DNA of 64,000 bases from Terfezia claveryi. Taxonomy: Eukaryota > Ascomycota > Pezizomycetes > Pezizales > Pezizaceae. Positions 54,676 through 64,000 of the stretch are shown one piece after another. The notes below the pieces were generated by a model. The model did not search any database. It was not told where the DNA came from and worked only from the letters and a program-made list of their open reading frames with translations. Location of the stretch: NCBI GenBank assembly GCA_015179025.1, contig WHUX01000012.1, positions 496,001 to 560,000 of the forward strand, written 5' to 3'. The translations under genes were made by a program, and so were the position numbers. Within the stretch, counting starts at the first letter, position 1. Each line of letters begins with the position of its first letter.

Positions 54676-55960
54676 CTATTCATCCCACTTCTTAGCCACC
54701 AACCCCTCCGGCGGGCTCGTCTCCACCTTCCCCTTCCCCACCTCCGCCCAATTCGTACTCAACGCCGTTCCATTACTCTCTATATAGCTCTTCATCATCG
54801 CTCTCTTCGTATCCGGATCCGCATCCTTATATAACTTCTTAAAGAAGAAATTCACTGGATCTCCCTCTTCATCCTGATCTGCGCCCTCTCCCATCGTACC
54901 ATCAGGTTTCGCCAACTCGTTAGCGACTTTATCCCAATTCTTTGGCCCCTTACGTGAGGAGGTGGGGTAGGTAGGGCCCACGCTCGAGGGTGAGGTGTGG
55001 ACGTCGGGAGTTGTCGGGACGTCAGAGGTGGATGCGGAGATGGTTTCTCGGCCTTTGCCTTTGTCGAGGGGAGTGCCTTCGAGGGTTTTCCATTTCTGCC
55101 CGGGGTTCTTTTTAGTTAGTTTAAGCTCGATTTTGGTGCTGAGGATGGTGGAGGTCGATGTGGTAGGATCAATGGGGCGAAGAGAGGGTCGAGATAGTAT
55201 TGGAAGTCGGAGGAGTTGGGGAGGGGGAAATTAATGGATATCTAGAATTTGTTTTAGTTGGATATTCTGAAAAATATTGAAGATGGCTTCAGCCTACCGC
55301 TTGATCTTCAATCTCAATACTTGAACTCTCCTTGGGCACACCCTTCACGTACAAGGTAAAGACGACATGTGTATTTGTCTGATACCATTCATGTCTGATC
55401 TTATCCCGAGGTGTGACCACTCCCATTGGTGAGGGTACTGGGGTAGCAGCAGGCTTACTCTCCTGTTTCTCCTCCTGAACCACTGCCTGCGGCGCTGCAG
55501 CTGGTGCAGCCGTAGGTATCTTCACATCTGGGATTTCTTTAATGGTAACCTCCCTCCTGAAATCATCCTCCGGAACCTTGGCTGTATCCTTCAGCACGAG
55601 TTCCACCTTGCTTATCCACATATCCACACTCTTTTCCTTTGGGTCCAAAAACTTCTTGCCTAAACTGAAGCAGAAGGCTGCATCTCCATACTGCTCCAGA
55701 AGGTAGCAACTTATGCCACGGCGGAGCTGACCCTGTCCAATAAGTTCACGCTTGCCCCGTTGGTGGGCCAGGGCGACTGCCGTTTCGGCGTCATTGAGTG
55801 CCTCTTTATATTTAGCAGATCGCTGGTAGGCCGTCGAGCGTTTTATGTAGTAATCGACAGCAGTGGGAAGATTTGCGAGAGCTTGGGTATATAGGGAAAT
55901 GGCCGTGGGGTAGTCGGCCTTGTTGAGGGCTTCCGAGGCCTGCGAAGCGATGGTAGCCAT
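54676..55960 (-). CDS. SGT1: SGT1 co-chaperone (TPR-CS-SGS), one frameshift
   Basis: Hsp90 co-chaperone acting with Skp1 in SCF and kinetochore assembly. Exon 1 (55960-55298) holds three TPRs (ASEALNKADYPTAISLYTQA, YYIKRSTAYQRSAKYKEALN, LRRGISCYLLEQYGDAAFCF) and the start of the CS domain (KIRHEWYQTNTHVVFTLYVK). After an intron (GTAGGC...TTCTAG), exon 2 (55241-54676) completes CS and the SGS domain, with NWDKVANELAK, DPVNFFFKKLYKDADPDTKR and AMMKSYIESNGTALSTNW. In exon 2, DPLFAP and IDPTTSTSTILSTKIEL lie in different frames at a CCCC run near 55168; one missing C explains it. About 409 residues. ATG 55960 was chosen because the upstream open frame has no TPR-like sequence. Divergent promoter of ~300 bp shared with the cyclin gene. 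Confidence 0.9.
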
Positions 55961-56258
55961 GCTGACACTCTGGGATTCAGCGTACCTGTATATGTATACT
56001 GTATATATCGAGAGGCCTGGGCTGGAGTTCTCTAGGAGTTTGTTTACTTTTGAAGGACCGCCTACGTATTGAAGCCTGGTTTCTTTGTAATCATGTGTCT
56101 GTCTGGCGGGGGGAGAAGTCACTGCTATGCCAAGCCGGCGGCCTCTTACTCCAGAACCTTCCACGGTTCTCTGGGAGCAACAAACAACTGCCAAACAGCT
56201 ACAGCCTCGCCGCGAGCATCCGATCCACCGACCCCCCAGTGTAGATTGAGGCTCTATA

Positions 56259-57350
56259 ATGGGCTCGCTCCTTGCGAACCCTCTTGCGAGCCCCCTGCAA
56301 CTCGCGGCCTCACCTTCGCAATCGGATGGGATCCCGCAGGATTTGGAGGCGTCATTGCGCTTTGCTGGATGTGCACTGATACAGAGTGCAGGAATCTTAC
56401 TTCGACTGTGAGTATAGGGACTGGGATAGGCACGGGGATAGTTGTGGGGGTGTTGGGAGAGGGGGAGTGTGGAGATACGATGACCGGGGACTAATTGGCA
56501 CGCGACCTTTGCTCCAGCCCTCAGACAACAGTAGCTACGGCGATTGTGCTTCTTCAGAGGTTTTACCTAGTCTCGTCGATGCGAGAGCATCCTATTAGAG
56601 TATCAGCCCTTCGCTACGTATTTATGAATCCATGCTAACATGAGATCTTTACAGCCAACCGTCTCCGCGGCGCTGTGCCTCTCTTCCAAGCTCACCGAAC
56701 AAGCTCGAAGACCACGAGATATCATCAACGTCCTGGCATACATCCTCTCCGTCCCGACGCCATGTCCCATCTCCCCACCGAGAACCGGCGATTCTCCCGA
56801 GAAACCCAACCCAGAGACATACTACGTCCCGGAATCATCCTACTTTGCTCAACGCACTCACCTGCTCCAACTTGAAGCACACATTCTTCGTGCCTTAGCG
56901 TTTCAGACACATATTGCCCTACCCTATACCCTAGCAATAAACTACCTTCAAGCCCTTGATGCGCTAAAACCACACCCAACGATCGTAAAACGAACATTTG
57001 GATACCTCACCGACGCGTTATTGTCCCCCAGCTTGCTATACCTTACCCATCAGCCTAACGCGCTCGCTGTTGCGGCGATATATTTAGCAGCGAGGGAATG
57101 CGGAGCGAAGATGCCAGATGCCGGGTTTTTGCCTGGAGTTGAGGTAGAAGGTGGATGGTGGGATGTTTTTGATGTAGATAGGGAGGAGTTGGGGTTTTTA
57201 GTGGTTTGTTTGAAGGCAGTAGGGGAGTGGGTGGGTACGGAGGTGGAGAAATGGAGAGGAAAGTGGGGGGAGCTGTTGGCGGTGGGAGAGGATGGGAGTG
57301 CGGAAGGATTGGAGAGGGAGTTGGAGAGGAGAAGGAGGGGTGAAGAGTAG
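56259..57350 (+). CDS. Cyclin-L-like cyclin-box protein
   Basis: Probable regulatory subunit of a transcription- or splicing-associated CDK. Exons 56259-56407, 56518-56599 and 56655-57350 give 308 residues. The cyclin box begins at about residue 25 with DGIPQDLEASLRFAGCALIQ, then SAGILLRLPQTTVATAIVLL, QRFYLVSSMREHPI and LCLSSKLTEQARRPRDIINV. The second fold repeat includes FGYLTDALLSPSLLYLTHQP and ALAVAAIYLAARECG. Intron donors are GTGAGT and GTATCA; acceptors are CTCCAG and TTACAG with a CTAAC branch. The C-terminus is basic (ERELERRRRGEE). Assignment to the L class rests on the AGILLRLPQ...ATA..LLQRF pattern; other transcriptional cyclins are possible. Confidence 0.85.
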
Positions 57351-57666
57351 TAGTACCCAAGCGAAACACTTGCTGGACGCCTTTTCCCACCACTGGATTT
57401 GCATGCTTAATGACGTCAAGAGATTATGAAGGCGCTTCCGACGTTGGGCGCTTCGTCATCCTATCATTCTTATTACTATCTTATTAGAAAAGGGCAAGAG
57501 TAATATCTAATTGCAGCGTCGAAATCGTAGAGCTTAGTAGCCCGTCTCAACAATTACCTTGATGAGCTAAATTAGCACACGTGACCTTCGCGTTAATTCC
57601 AGGTCGCGTCTTCCCTCATGTCAAAATGATCACGCACAAATACCAACCCCAACCAAACCTACAGCA

Positions 57667-58590
57667 ATGAGCGACCCCACCCAATCTACCCTCTTCACCA
57701 TCAAAAAACCCTTCCTCGACTCCCAAATCCGCCTCCTCTCCGCCGACCTTGCACCTCCCCCAAACTGGCAAGATGCAATCCCTGCTGGCCCTGGAGGAGA
57801 TCTTAGTCAGAGAGCGATAGACCAGGTGTTGACGAAGGTTAACCTTATCGCGAAGAAACATAATAGGAGTGTGTATAGCTCGCAGACTGTGAAGAGGGTT
57901 GCGGAGCAGATTGAAGCTGCTTATGGCGGAGCAGGTGGGGGGGAGAATGAGGAGGGTAGAGGTGGATACGGGGAGGTACCGGGGGAGGAGGAGGTGTTGA
58001 GACGAGGGGTAGATTTAATGGATGTGGAGTATGTACTTGTTCTCGGTCTCCTTTCTGGCAAATGACTAATTTTGCTATGCTATAGTACAATCTCCCTCCT
58101 CCCAGAAGATTATCCAGTCAACCCCTCAACCCCAGGGCCTCAACCTTCCGAAGCTGAGCTCTCCCGGTACCAAACCCTCCGTGCACGTCTCCTTCATGCA
58201 TCAACCTCCTTCAAGGCTCAGCGATCACGGTATGAGTATTATGCGCAGCTGCAGGAGAAGCTACGGCCGTTTAGTGAACCGCATAAAGTGCAGCCGAATT
58301 TGGTGACAAGGGGAGCAGAGTTGGATAGGGAGATGGAGAGGATGAGGGGGTTGGCATTAAAGCTGAGTGTGCAGATTGAGAGGGCGGGGGGGCTGGTAGG
58401 GAAGGAGTGTGCGGAGGAGGGGGGGGAAGAGGAAGTGGAGGGGGGGAGGTGGCGGATAGGTTGGTGGGGTGGTGGAGGAGGTTTCGGGTGGGAGGGTATT
58501 GAGGGTATTGGGGGCATAGGAGCGCTGGCAAGGAATGAGGAATACGTGTTCGAAGCGATGGAGGAGCGGGGTAATGGCTTGGAGGTATAG
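57667..58590 (+). CDS. FTA4: Kinetochore Sim4 complex subunit Fta4-like
   Basis: Inner-kinetochore (CCAN/Sim4) protein. Exon 1 (57667-58028) and exon 2 (58086-58590) are joined across a 57-nt intron (GTATGT...GACTAATTTT...CTATAG), giving 288 residues. The N-terminus KKPFLDSQIRLLSADLAPPP and QRAIDQVLTKVNLIAKKHNR followed by SVYSSQTVKRVAEQIEAAY matches the Fta4 family pattern of a helix, then 'LPP.W', then 'VYSSQ...VAEQI'. The second half is coiled-coil-like (ELSRYQTLRARLLHAS, GAELDREMERMRGLALKL), with a Gly/Trp-rich low-complexity insert near residues 235-260. Confidence 0.78.
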
Positions 58591-60826
58591 GTCGGGAGTA
58601 TTTGGAATACTGGTGTTTGCGGAGTTCTTGACATGACACAAGGTCTTATATTATATCTGCTTTAATCTTCACGCCCGCACCATTGAATGGACAAAATGAG
58701 ATGTTAACAAACAAATACATAGTTCGGACCAACCTCGGCGCTGATGTTAGTGAGCCAATACATCGCCGAGTCTCCTCTCTTCACCCCTATATGAAAAGGT
58801 TCCATCTTCGCTCGGCTCCGTCCACAATACACTTCTATGCGAGACAGTGCAGCCAGACTGCTCAAGAGAGAGCTGAATAACGGTATAGCTACCTCCTGCT
58901 TCAAGTTTACTTTTCTTCCCTACTTTCTTATCATTGCAAACAAACTTAGCGTGCTGCAGGAGTCCTATAAATGATGGGAATTATCTCGATCAAGCTGTAT
59001 AACGGGTCCCCAATGATGCACAAGTATGGGAGGTTATGGGCCTCCCATACTGATGGTGCAAGCAATGCAATGTCTAAGGAGTACAATGCTGGGGTGGTTC
59101 GCGCTGTCAAGGTGCCGTGGCTAACAGATATGTCTAGCATACCCAGAAAGTAGGAAAACCTGATCATCACATTCCCACATTGTGGGCTGGCAAAATCCCA
59201 ATCCGGGTGGCAGTGTCAGAAGGCGAGGTTTGATGGACGCCAGCATCGGTATGATTGTCTGCATTAGTACCCTTTACCGGGGTTCTTGATGTCGAATCGA
59301 TCACTCAGTGTCTCCACGATCATCCAAAAGCGCAAACTCAAAAGCCTCCCCGCATACGCATCTCCGACCCTTCCCCCGGCTCGCAGCAGTCACGATCGCA
59401 GCGTCTCTGATTTTTCTACCACTGCCATAATATCCCAAGCCCTCTCGTTGTCAGCAGTTCCCAAAGAATCAACCAGAGAGAAACAGCCCAGCGTTAAAAT
59501 ACAGGTGTCCTGATAAAGTTCATAGTCTTCTGGAGCTCCTGAAATACGTTATTTTTCGACTCACCGATGGGCTGGCTGCATGTCTTTTATACTACGCAGC
59601 CAGGCTCCTTACTGGGCTTAGAGTTTCTGCTCCCTAATGCAGGAAGGATATAAACTTCGTTCATCTGCATGGCCGGTGAATTGAGCACTGTAACGCAATA
59701 TATGACATGATTGGTAGAGAGGAAACTCATGAGGAAGTATTTGTGGCATGGACAATAATTGAAGCCCCACCTAGGCGTTGGTAGTTTAAGGATATATCAC
59801 CTTGCGGCAGAGGATGTGAAGGCGAAATGAATAGAGCGAATTTAAAGCTGAGGCCCGGGTATTTACTTGGAAACTGTTATTTTTCATGGAGCCCCCCCTT
59901 CCACCCCACCTTTTATGTTTACGTTATGATTTTGTGTAGATGGAAGATATTCCTAAATCGTAATTGAAACAACCAGTTGTTAGCAAGATGAGCACTTTCT
60001 CTGTTGGAAGTTTGTGGTTGAGGGTAACAGAAACAGAGTGGGGGAGCATGATCCAACTTGCGATTCCATTTATTGGCTCCAGGGACGGTATTGAAGCGGG
60101 TCTCGACATGTGCATGCGAATAAGTCAGCTGTCAGATGTTCAGTAGGATTCTGTATGTGATATCCGGTGCTGTCATCCTCCGATCTTTGATCCAGTTGGA
60201 AGTCACTGTCATGAAAACGCTCCTGGTATACGACAGCGAAATATCGATCTGCCCATAGCCAGACATGATGATAATGACTGCCGACCCCACTCCACCGGAC
60301 TCAACAATGCAATGCTGGCCCTGAACTGCGATACAAGCGAGAGAACTTGGATTCGTCCAGACGCTCCTGCCGGACGCGAGGGCCGCGTGTTCGCCAGCCG
60401 GGTCACCATCGAAGCTGATATCAGTCACTCAAGGCACCAGACGAGACATCGCACGAGCCCGTGAATGGCTCCTCAGCCGAGGCACCTAGGTACAACGCGG
60501 TCGACTGCATGCATCACGATTAGGTATGTTGAGCATGCTCGGATTGAGGCTATTCGGATTGATCTGGTTGGCGGGCTGTCCCTGGCCAAGGGATCCGCGC
60601 TATGGGGCTATGGGGGATGGGGGTTCGCGACTTGTCGATATAACTCATATGCACTGCAACCCCACAGCCCGCTCAACCCTTATATCAGGGTGAAGTGCCC
60701 TTCATCACGCAATAGATACCCCAGGAATTGACCTTCTGTGTCTGAAGGCGATACACTTTACTTTCCCCTCGAATCGAAGCACCGTATATAGGTATATAGG
60801 CAGCTACACGCTCTGTCCAGGCCACA
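58591..60826. other. Two-kilobase intergenic region, no supported gene
   Basis: Several 60-100-codon ORFs occur on both strands (for example 59289-59513 plus, 60132-60428 minus), but none shows a recognisable domain or splice-consistent extension. The first is Ser-rich and ATG-initiated and could be a small hypothetical gene. Confidence 0.4.
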
Positions 60827-63190
60827 ATGACCTCCACAGAGTCTCTCGTTGAGCTCCCCACCTATCCCTTCGACGCCCGCCCCTTCCCCGAGCCCTACCG
60901 CCCCGCGCGGATTCCCCCCATTCAAACCGACCCCCCTCCATACGGTGTCCCCGTCTCTGACAGCACCCCGAATGACGGCGAGACCCCTCCCTACCGGCAC
61001 CCCAAACGAATTGGCAAAGACTTGATCACCGTCTTCCACAGCGACCCTACCGTAAACACCACCTTCAACTGTCTCGTCCGGGCAAAAGACAAATGGCCCG
61101 ACCGGCTCACCATGGGTACCAGAAAGGTCCTCAGCGTCCACCATGAAGACCGCAAGGGCAAGAACTGGACGATGTGGGAGCTGGGTGACTACGACTACAT
61201 GACGTTCAAGGAGTTATGGGAGGAAGTCAAGCTCTTGGGTAGCTCTCTGATAGAATTAGGCTTGGAGAAAGGTGGCCGGGTCGGGATATACATGCAAACA
61301 TGGTTAGCATCCTCCCTCCAATATGCGTCATGGCGGACCACGTCAAACATCAAAAATACTAACCCTCTGCCCCACCACCACAGCGCGCAATGGTTCCAAA
61401 CCTCCCTCGCCTCGCACTCGCAATCCCTCACCATCGTCACTGCATACGACACCCTCGGCCCATCCGCCCTCGCACACTCCCTCAACTCTACTTCCACCCG
61501 CATCCTCGTCACCGAGGCCCGCCTCCTCCCCTCGCTCACCACAGTCTTCTCCAGCACACCACACATCACACACATAATCTACACCACCGATTACGGCGAA
61601 GCTGACCCGACCGCCCTCACCTCCCTTCAATCCCTCCTTCCAAACGCTAAATTCCTGTCATGGACCGACTTTCGCGCTCTCGGCGCCGCCTCTCCCCACC
61701 CACTAAACCCCCCCACCCCCGACCTCGATGCATGCATCATGTACACGTCCGGCTCAACCGGCACCCCCAAGGGCGTCTGCCTCACCCACGCAAACGTCAT
61801 CGCGGGTATCGCCGCAGCGAATTACGTACTAGAAAAATTCCTTACTCCGCAAGACCGCTTACTCGCATACCTCCCCCTCGCGCATATCGTTGAATTTGCT
61901 TTCGAACATTGCTCGCTATATTGGGGCGCTACTCTCGGCTACGGTCGTCCACAGACCCTCACGACTGCAGGGGGCAGCCTTGTGGGTAGAGGCGGAAATA
62001 AACATGACCCTAATATCAAAGGCGACATTGAGTTCTTTGCGCCAACAGTCATGGTCGGTGTACCCGCCGTATGGGAGACGGTTAGAAAGGGCATCGTGAA
62101 TAAGGTTGCTGTTGCAGGAGCCGTCAAAAAGAACTTATTTTACGCTGCCCTTGCCGCGCGGAAATGGGGTTATTCTTCCCCCAAGCCGGGGATCTTGGAA
62201 AAGCTTGCTGTCGGCATCGCAGATACCATTGTCTTCAACGGTGTCAGGAAGCTACTTGGGGGTAACCTCCGCGCGGCGCTCTCTGGCGCAGCAAAACTTA
62301 ACCCTGAGACATCAACGTTTCTGACACATGTTCTCGGCGCGCCGATTGTCAAAGGTTACGCAATGACTGAAACTACGGGTCTTCTAGCACTTATGGTCCC
62401 AGATCAGTGGGAAGCGGATTCCGACGGAGCTATCGCTGCTAGTAGCGAGGTTAAACTTGTTTCATTTCCTGAAGCAGGATATAGTGTATTGGATGAACCG
62501 AACCCACGAGGCGAGGTTTGGATTCGGGGCGGGAATGTCTCTAGGGGGTATTTTGGGCTTGAAGGGGAAGCTGAGACGAAAGAAGCTTGGACTGAGGATG
62601 AGCGCGGGCGCTGGCTCATGACAGGTGACATTGCGGAAATTGAATTCGTAGACGATAAGAGCAAGCCAGTTGTGGAGATCAACGGACGGGAATGGTACGG
62701 AATCAAACGCCTCCGGGTCATCGACCGCAAAAAGAACCTGGTCAAAACTAGCAAAGGCGAATACGTCGCCCTGGAAAAACTAGAGGCATTCTACCGCAGC
62801 GCACCCGTCGTGGGGAATCTCTGCGTTATGGCATCTTCAGACTGTCCCAAGCCCCTCGCAGTTGTTTACCCTGTCCCCGCACAACTTCGGAGACTAGCGA
62901 CTAGTCTTGGAAAGGACGGACAGGAAGCAGAGTATGAGAATTTACTCGAGGATGCAGATGTGAACAGTGCAGTGTTGACGATGATGTTGCAGGCGGGCAG
63001 GAAAGGGGGGTTGAGTGGGATTGAGTTATTGGAGAAGGTAGTCCTGGTCGGACCGGAGCATGAGGAGTGGACACCGGAGAATGGGCTGTTGACGAGTGCG
63101 AGGAAGGTGGAGAGAAGGAACATCAGAAAGCAGTATGAGGGTAAGATTGATGCAGTGTTTGCGGAGATGGCTAGGGCCGCGAATGCATAG
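60827..63190 (+). CDS. Long-chain fatty-acid-CoA ligase
   Basis: AMP-forming enzyme that activates long-chain fatty acids for lipid synthesis or beta-oxidation. The frame is open throughout, but 61303-61383 has all marks of an 81-nt intron (GTTAGC, CTAAC, CACCACAG) that is a multiple of three and lacks stops. Splicing to join(60827-61302, 61384-63190) restores IYMQTCAQWFQTSLASHSQS and gives 760 residues. Motifs: YTSGSTGTPKG at ~278, LPLAHIVEFAFE at ~325, PTVMVGVPAVWETV, GYAMTETTGL at ~482, WLMTGDIAEI, VIDRKKNLVKTSKGEYVALE at ~603. The N-terminal Pro-rich 60 residues replace the usual short leader. No PTS1 is obvious at the C-terminus (RAANA). Confidence 0.94.
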   Translation: MTSTESLVELPTYPFDARPFPEPYRPARIPPIQTDPPPYGVPVSDSTPNDGETPPYRHPKRIGKDLITVFHSDPTVNTTFNCLVRAKDKWPDRLTMGTRKVLSVHHEDRKGKNWTMWELGDYDYMTFKELWEEVKLLGSSLIELGLEKGGRVGIYMQTWLASSLQYASWRTTSNIKNTNPLPHHHSAQWFQTSLASHSQSLTIVTAYDTLGPSALAHSLNSTSTRILVTEARLLPSLTTVFSSTPHITHIIYTTDYGEADPTALTSLQSLLPNAKFLSWTDFRALGAASPHPLNPPTPDLDACIMYTSGSTGTPKGVCLTHANVIAGIAAANYVLEKFLTPQDRLLAYLPLAHIVEFAFEHCSLYWGATLGYGRPQTLTTAGGSLVGRGGNKHDPNIKGDIEFFAPTVMVGVPAVWETVRKGIVNKVAVAGAVKKNLFYAALAARKWGYSSPKPGILEKLAVGIADTIVFNGVRKLLGGNLRAALSGAAKLNPETSTFLTHVLGAPIVKGYAMTETTGLLALMVPDQWEADSDGAIAASSEVKLVSFPEAGYSVLDEPNPRGEVWIRGGNVSRGYFGLEGEAETKEAWTEDERGRWLMTGDIAEIEFVDDKSKPVVEINGREWYGIKRLRVIDRKKNLVKTSKGEYVALEKLEAFYRSAPVVGNLCVMASSDCPKPLAVVYPVPAQLRRLATSLGKDGQEAEYENLLEDADVNSAVLTMMLQAGRKGGLSGIELLEKVVLVGPEHEEWTPENGLLTSARKVERRNIRKQYEGKIDAVFAEMARAANA

Positions 63191-63690
63191 GTAGGTGGGA
63201 GGGTTATACAACGTTTTGGATACATGTATTAGTCTAATTAATGAATAATTTATACCTTACCTCTCTCTACCTGAAATACATTAATATATTGAATTGAGAT
63301 ATATTAACGTGTACCTTAAGGTACCACCTGCACATGCACTTTTGCAGGTGTCAGGCTACTTTATTCTTTTTACATCACCTATATATCCATGTACATATAT
63401 ACATACTACTGAGTGTATCGCCACTGTATATACATAGTCGTGCTCAGAGTTTTACAGATTATCGCAGATGCATGAGCATACTGGGATGTACGTACAGTAC
63501 ACAGAGAGCCCCACATCACAAATTTGAGATAGGTAGGTACTTGCCCAACCCCGAAATCCTCCGACTCGGAGAAATTCCTTTTCGAGTATTCCCACAAACA
63601 ACAAACCTTTTTCTAGACATAGTTATTTTTTTCCAGCATAAAAATCCCTAGGCGACCACATCAGACTGAGTGAATAGAGAAACCAGCTAC
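63191..63690. other. Convergent intergenic region, no gene
   Basis: 3' regions of the acyl-CoA ligase and the right-edge gene; AT-rich with no coding pattern. Confidence 0.5.
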
Positions 63691-64000
63691 TCAATCGTCA
63701 AAGATAATCAAATCCTCCTCCACAATCGCCCTGTCCAGAATAAAATCTTCTTCAACCTCCCCTTCCTCCAAAGCCTCCTTTCTAATCTCTCTGTCCGGAA
63801 TAATTCCATTCCCAACCTCCCACTCCAGCTCTCTATTCTGCATATCCTCCATTCCACCTCTCCAATCCCTCCAGCCCTCCTCACCCTTTATTTCCGGAAT
63901 CAAATCGACCTCATGGACCGCCTTTTTGATCTCTCTGCTTCGAGAAAGCCCACTTTCAGCCTGCCTCTTTTGAATCCCCCTTTCAGCTCTCCATTCCCAC
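63691..64000 (-). CDS. C-terminal part of an unknown acidic protein, 5' end beyond the window
   Basis: The minus-strand frame is open from the window edge to TGA 63691, about 103 codons. The sequence is highly charged: a basic segment (ERGIQKRQAESGLSRSREIK) gives way to an acidic, Ile/Leu-containing tail (REIRKEALEEGEVEEDFILD then IVEEDLIIFDD). No domain is recognised. Codon usage and lack of stops support coding, but the start and any introns lie outside. Confidence 0.6.
   Translation of the reverse strand, partial: WEWRAERGIQKRQAESGLSRSREIKKAVHEVDLIPEIKGEEGWRDWRGGMEDMQNRELEWEVGNGIIPDREIRKEALEEGEVEEDFILDRAIVEEDLIIFDD

Noticed and set aside
56640..56650. ATG 56640 as the start of the cyclin gene
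   Set aside because: It lies inside an intron (CTAAC branch and TTTACAG acceptor at 56654); upstream exons supply the beginning of the cyclin box.
59289..59513. Ser-rich 74-codon plus-strand ORF as a small gene
   Set aside because: Possible, but no homology, signal peptide, conserved motif or splice extension supports it.

Overview
The window is from a filamentous ascomycete (Pezizomycotina). The evidence is short spliceosomal introns of about 50-110 nt with GT...AG borders and CTAAC-like branch sites, Kex2-processed small secreted proteins, fungal-type housekeeping genes (PEX7, MDM12, lipoate ligase, SGT1, PIG-P, Fta4) and degraded transposons whose stop codons look like C-to-T decay. I cannot place it below subphylum from sequence alone.

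Layout. (1) Positions 1-8.3 kb: two divergent genes of a fungal allergen-like family, a tRNA-Gln(CUG), a small Ser/Arg-rich hypothetical gene and an intact six-exon cytochrome P450. (2) Positions 8.3-29.5 kb: an AT-rich, gene-poor compartment. It holds two paralogous 12-cysteine secreted proteins inside a ~2.5-kb segmental duplication, a foldback element, a decayed Harbinger-type transposon (DDE transposase plus Myb/SANT-like partner), an unrecognised broken gene and a family of tiny insertions flanked by 9-bp direct repeats. (3) Positions 29.7-36.4 kb: compact genes for MIC12, mitochondrial ribosomal protein bL17m, an AT-hook-like protein and PEX7, plus a dead FAD oxidoreductase. (4) Positions 36.4-48.2 kb: duplicated and mobile DNA. 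A PEX7 3' end-spacer-GPI19 block is present twice and has decayed reciprocally (PEX7 intact/GPI19 broken in copy 1; PEX7 truncated/GPI19 intact in copy 2). Between the copies lies a full-length Ty1/copia element (40000-46926, 293-bp LTRs, AAAAG target duplication) whose gag is split by a nested 1.6-kb TRIM-like element with 266-bp LTRs. (5) Positions 48.2-63.2 kb: a dense gene block with GPI19 (PIG-P), a secreted hypothetical, MDM12, lipoate-protein ligase, SGT1, a cyclin-L-like gene, kinetochore FTA4 and a long-chain acyl-CoA synthetase. The 3' end of another gene lies at the right edge.

Functional themes are organelle biology (MIC12, bL17m, MDM12, lipoylation, PEX7, acyl-CoA synthesis), GPI anchoring, and secreted or secondary-metabolism genes (12-Cys peptides, P450, FAD oxidoreductase) confined to the repeat-rich part. 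MDM12, lipoate ligase and SGT1 each need one or more single-base insertions in short homopolymer runs to read through. This points to assembly error as much as to gene death, and should be settled before calling these pseudogenes. Gene models were spliced by hand; exon borders are given where both splice sites and frame agree.
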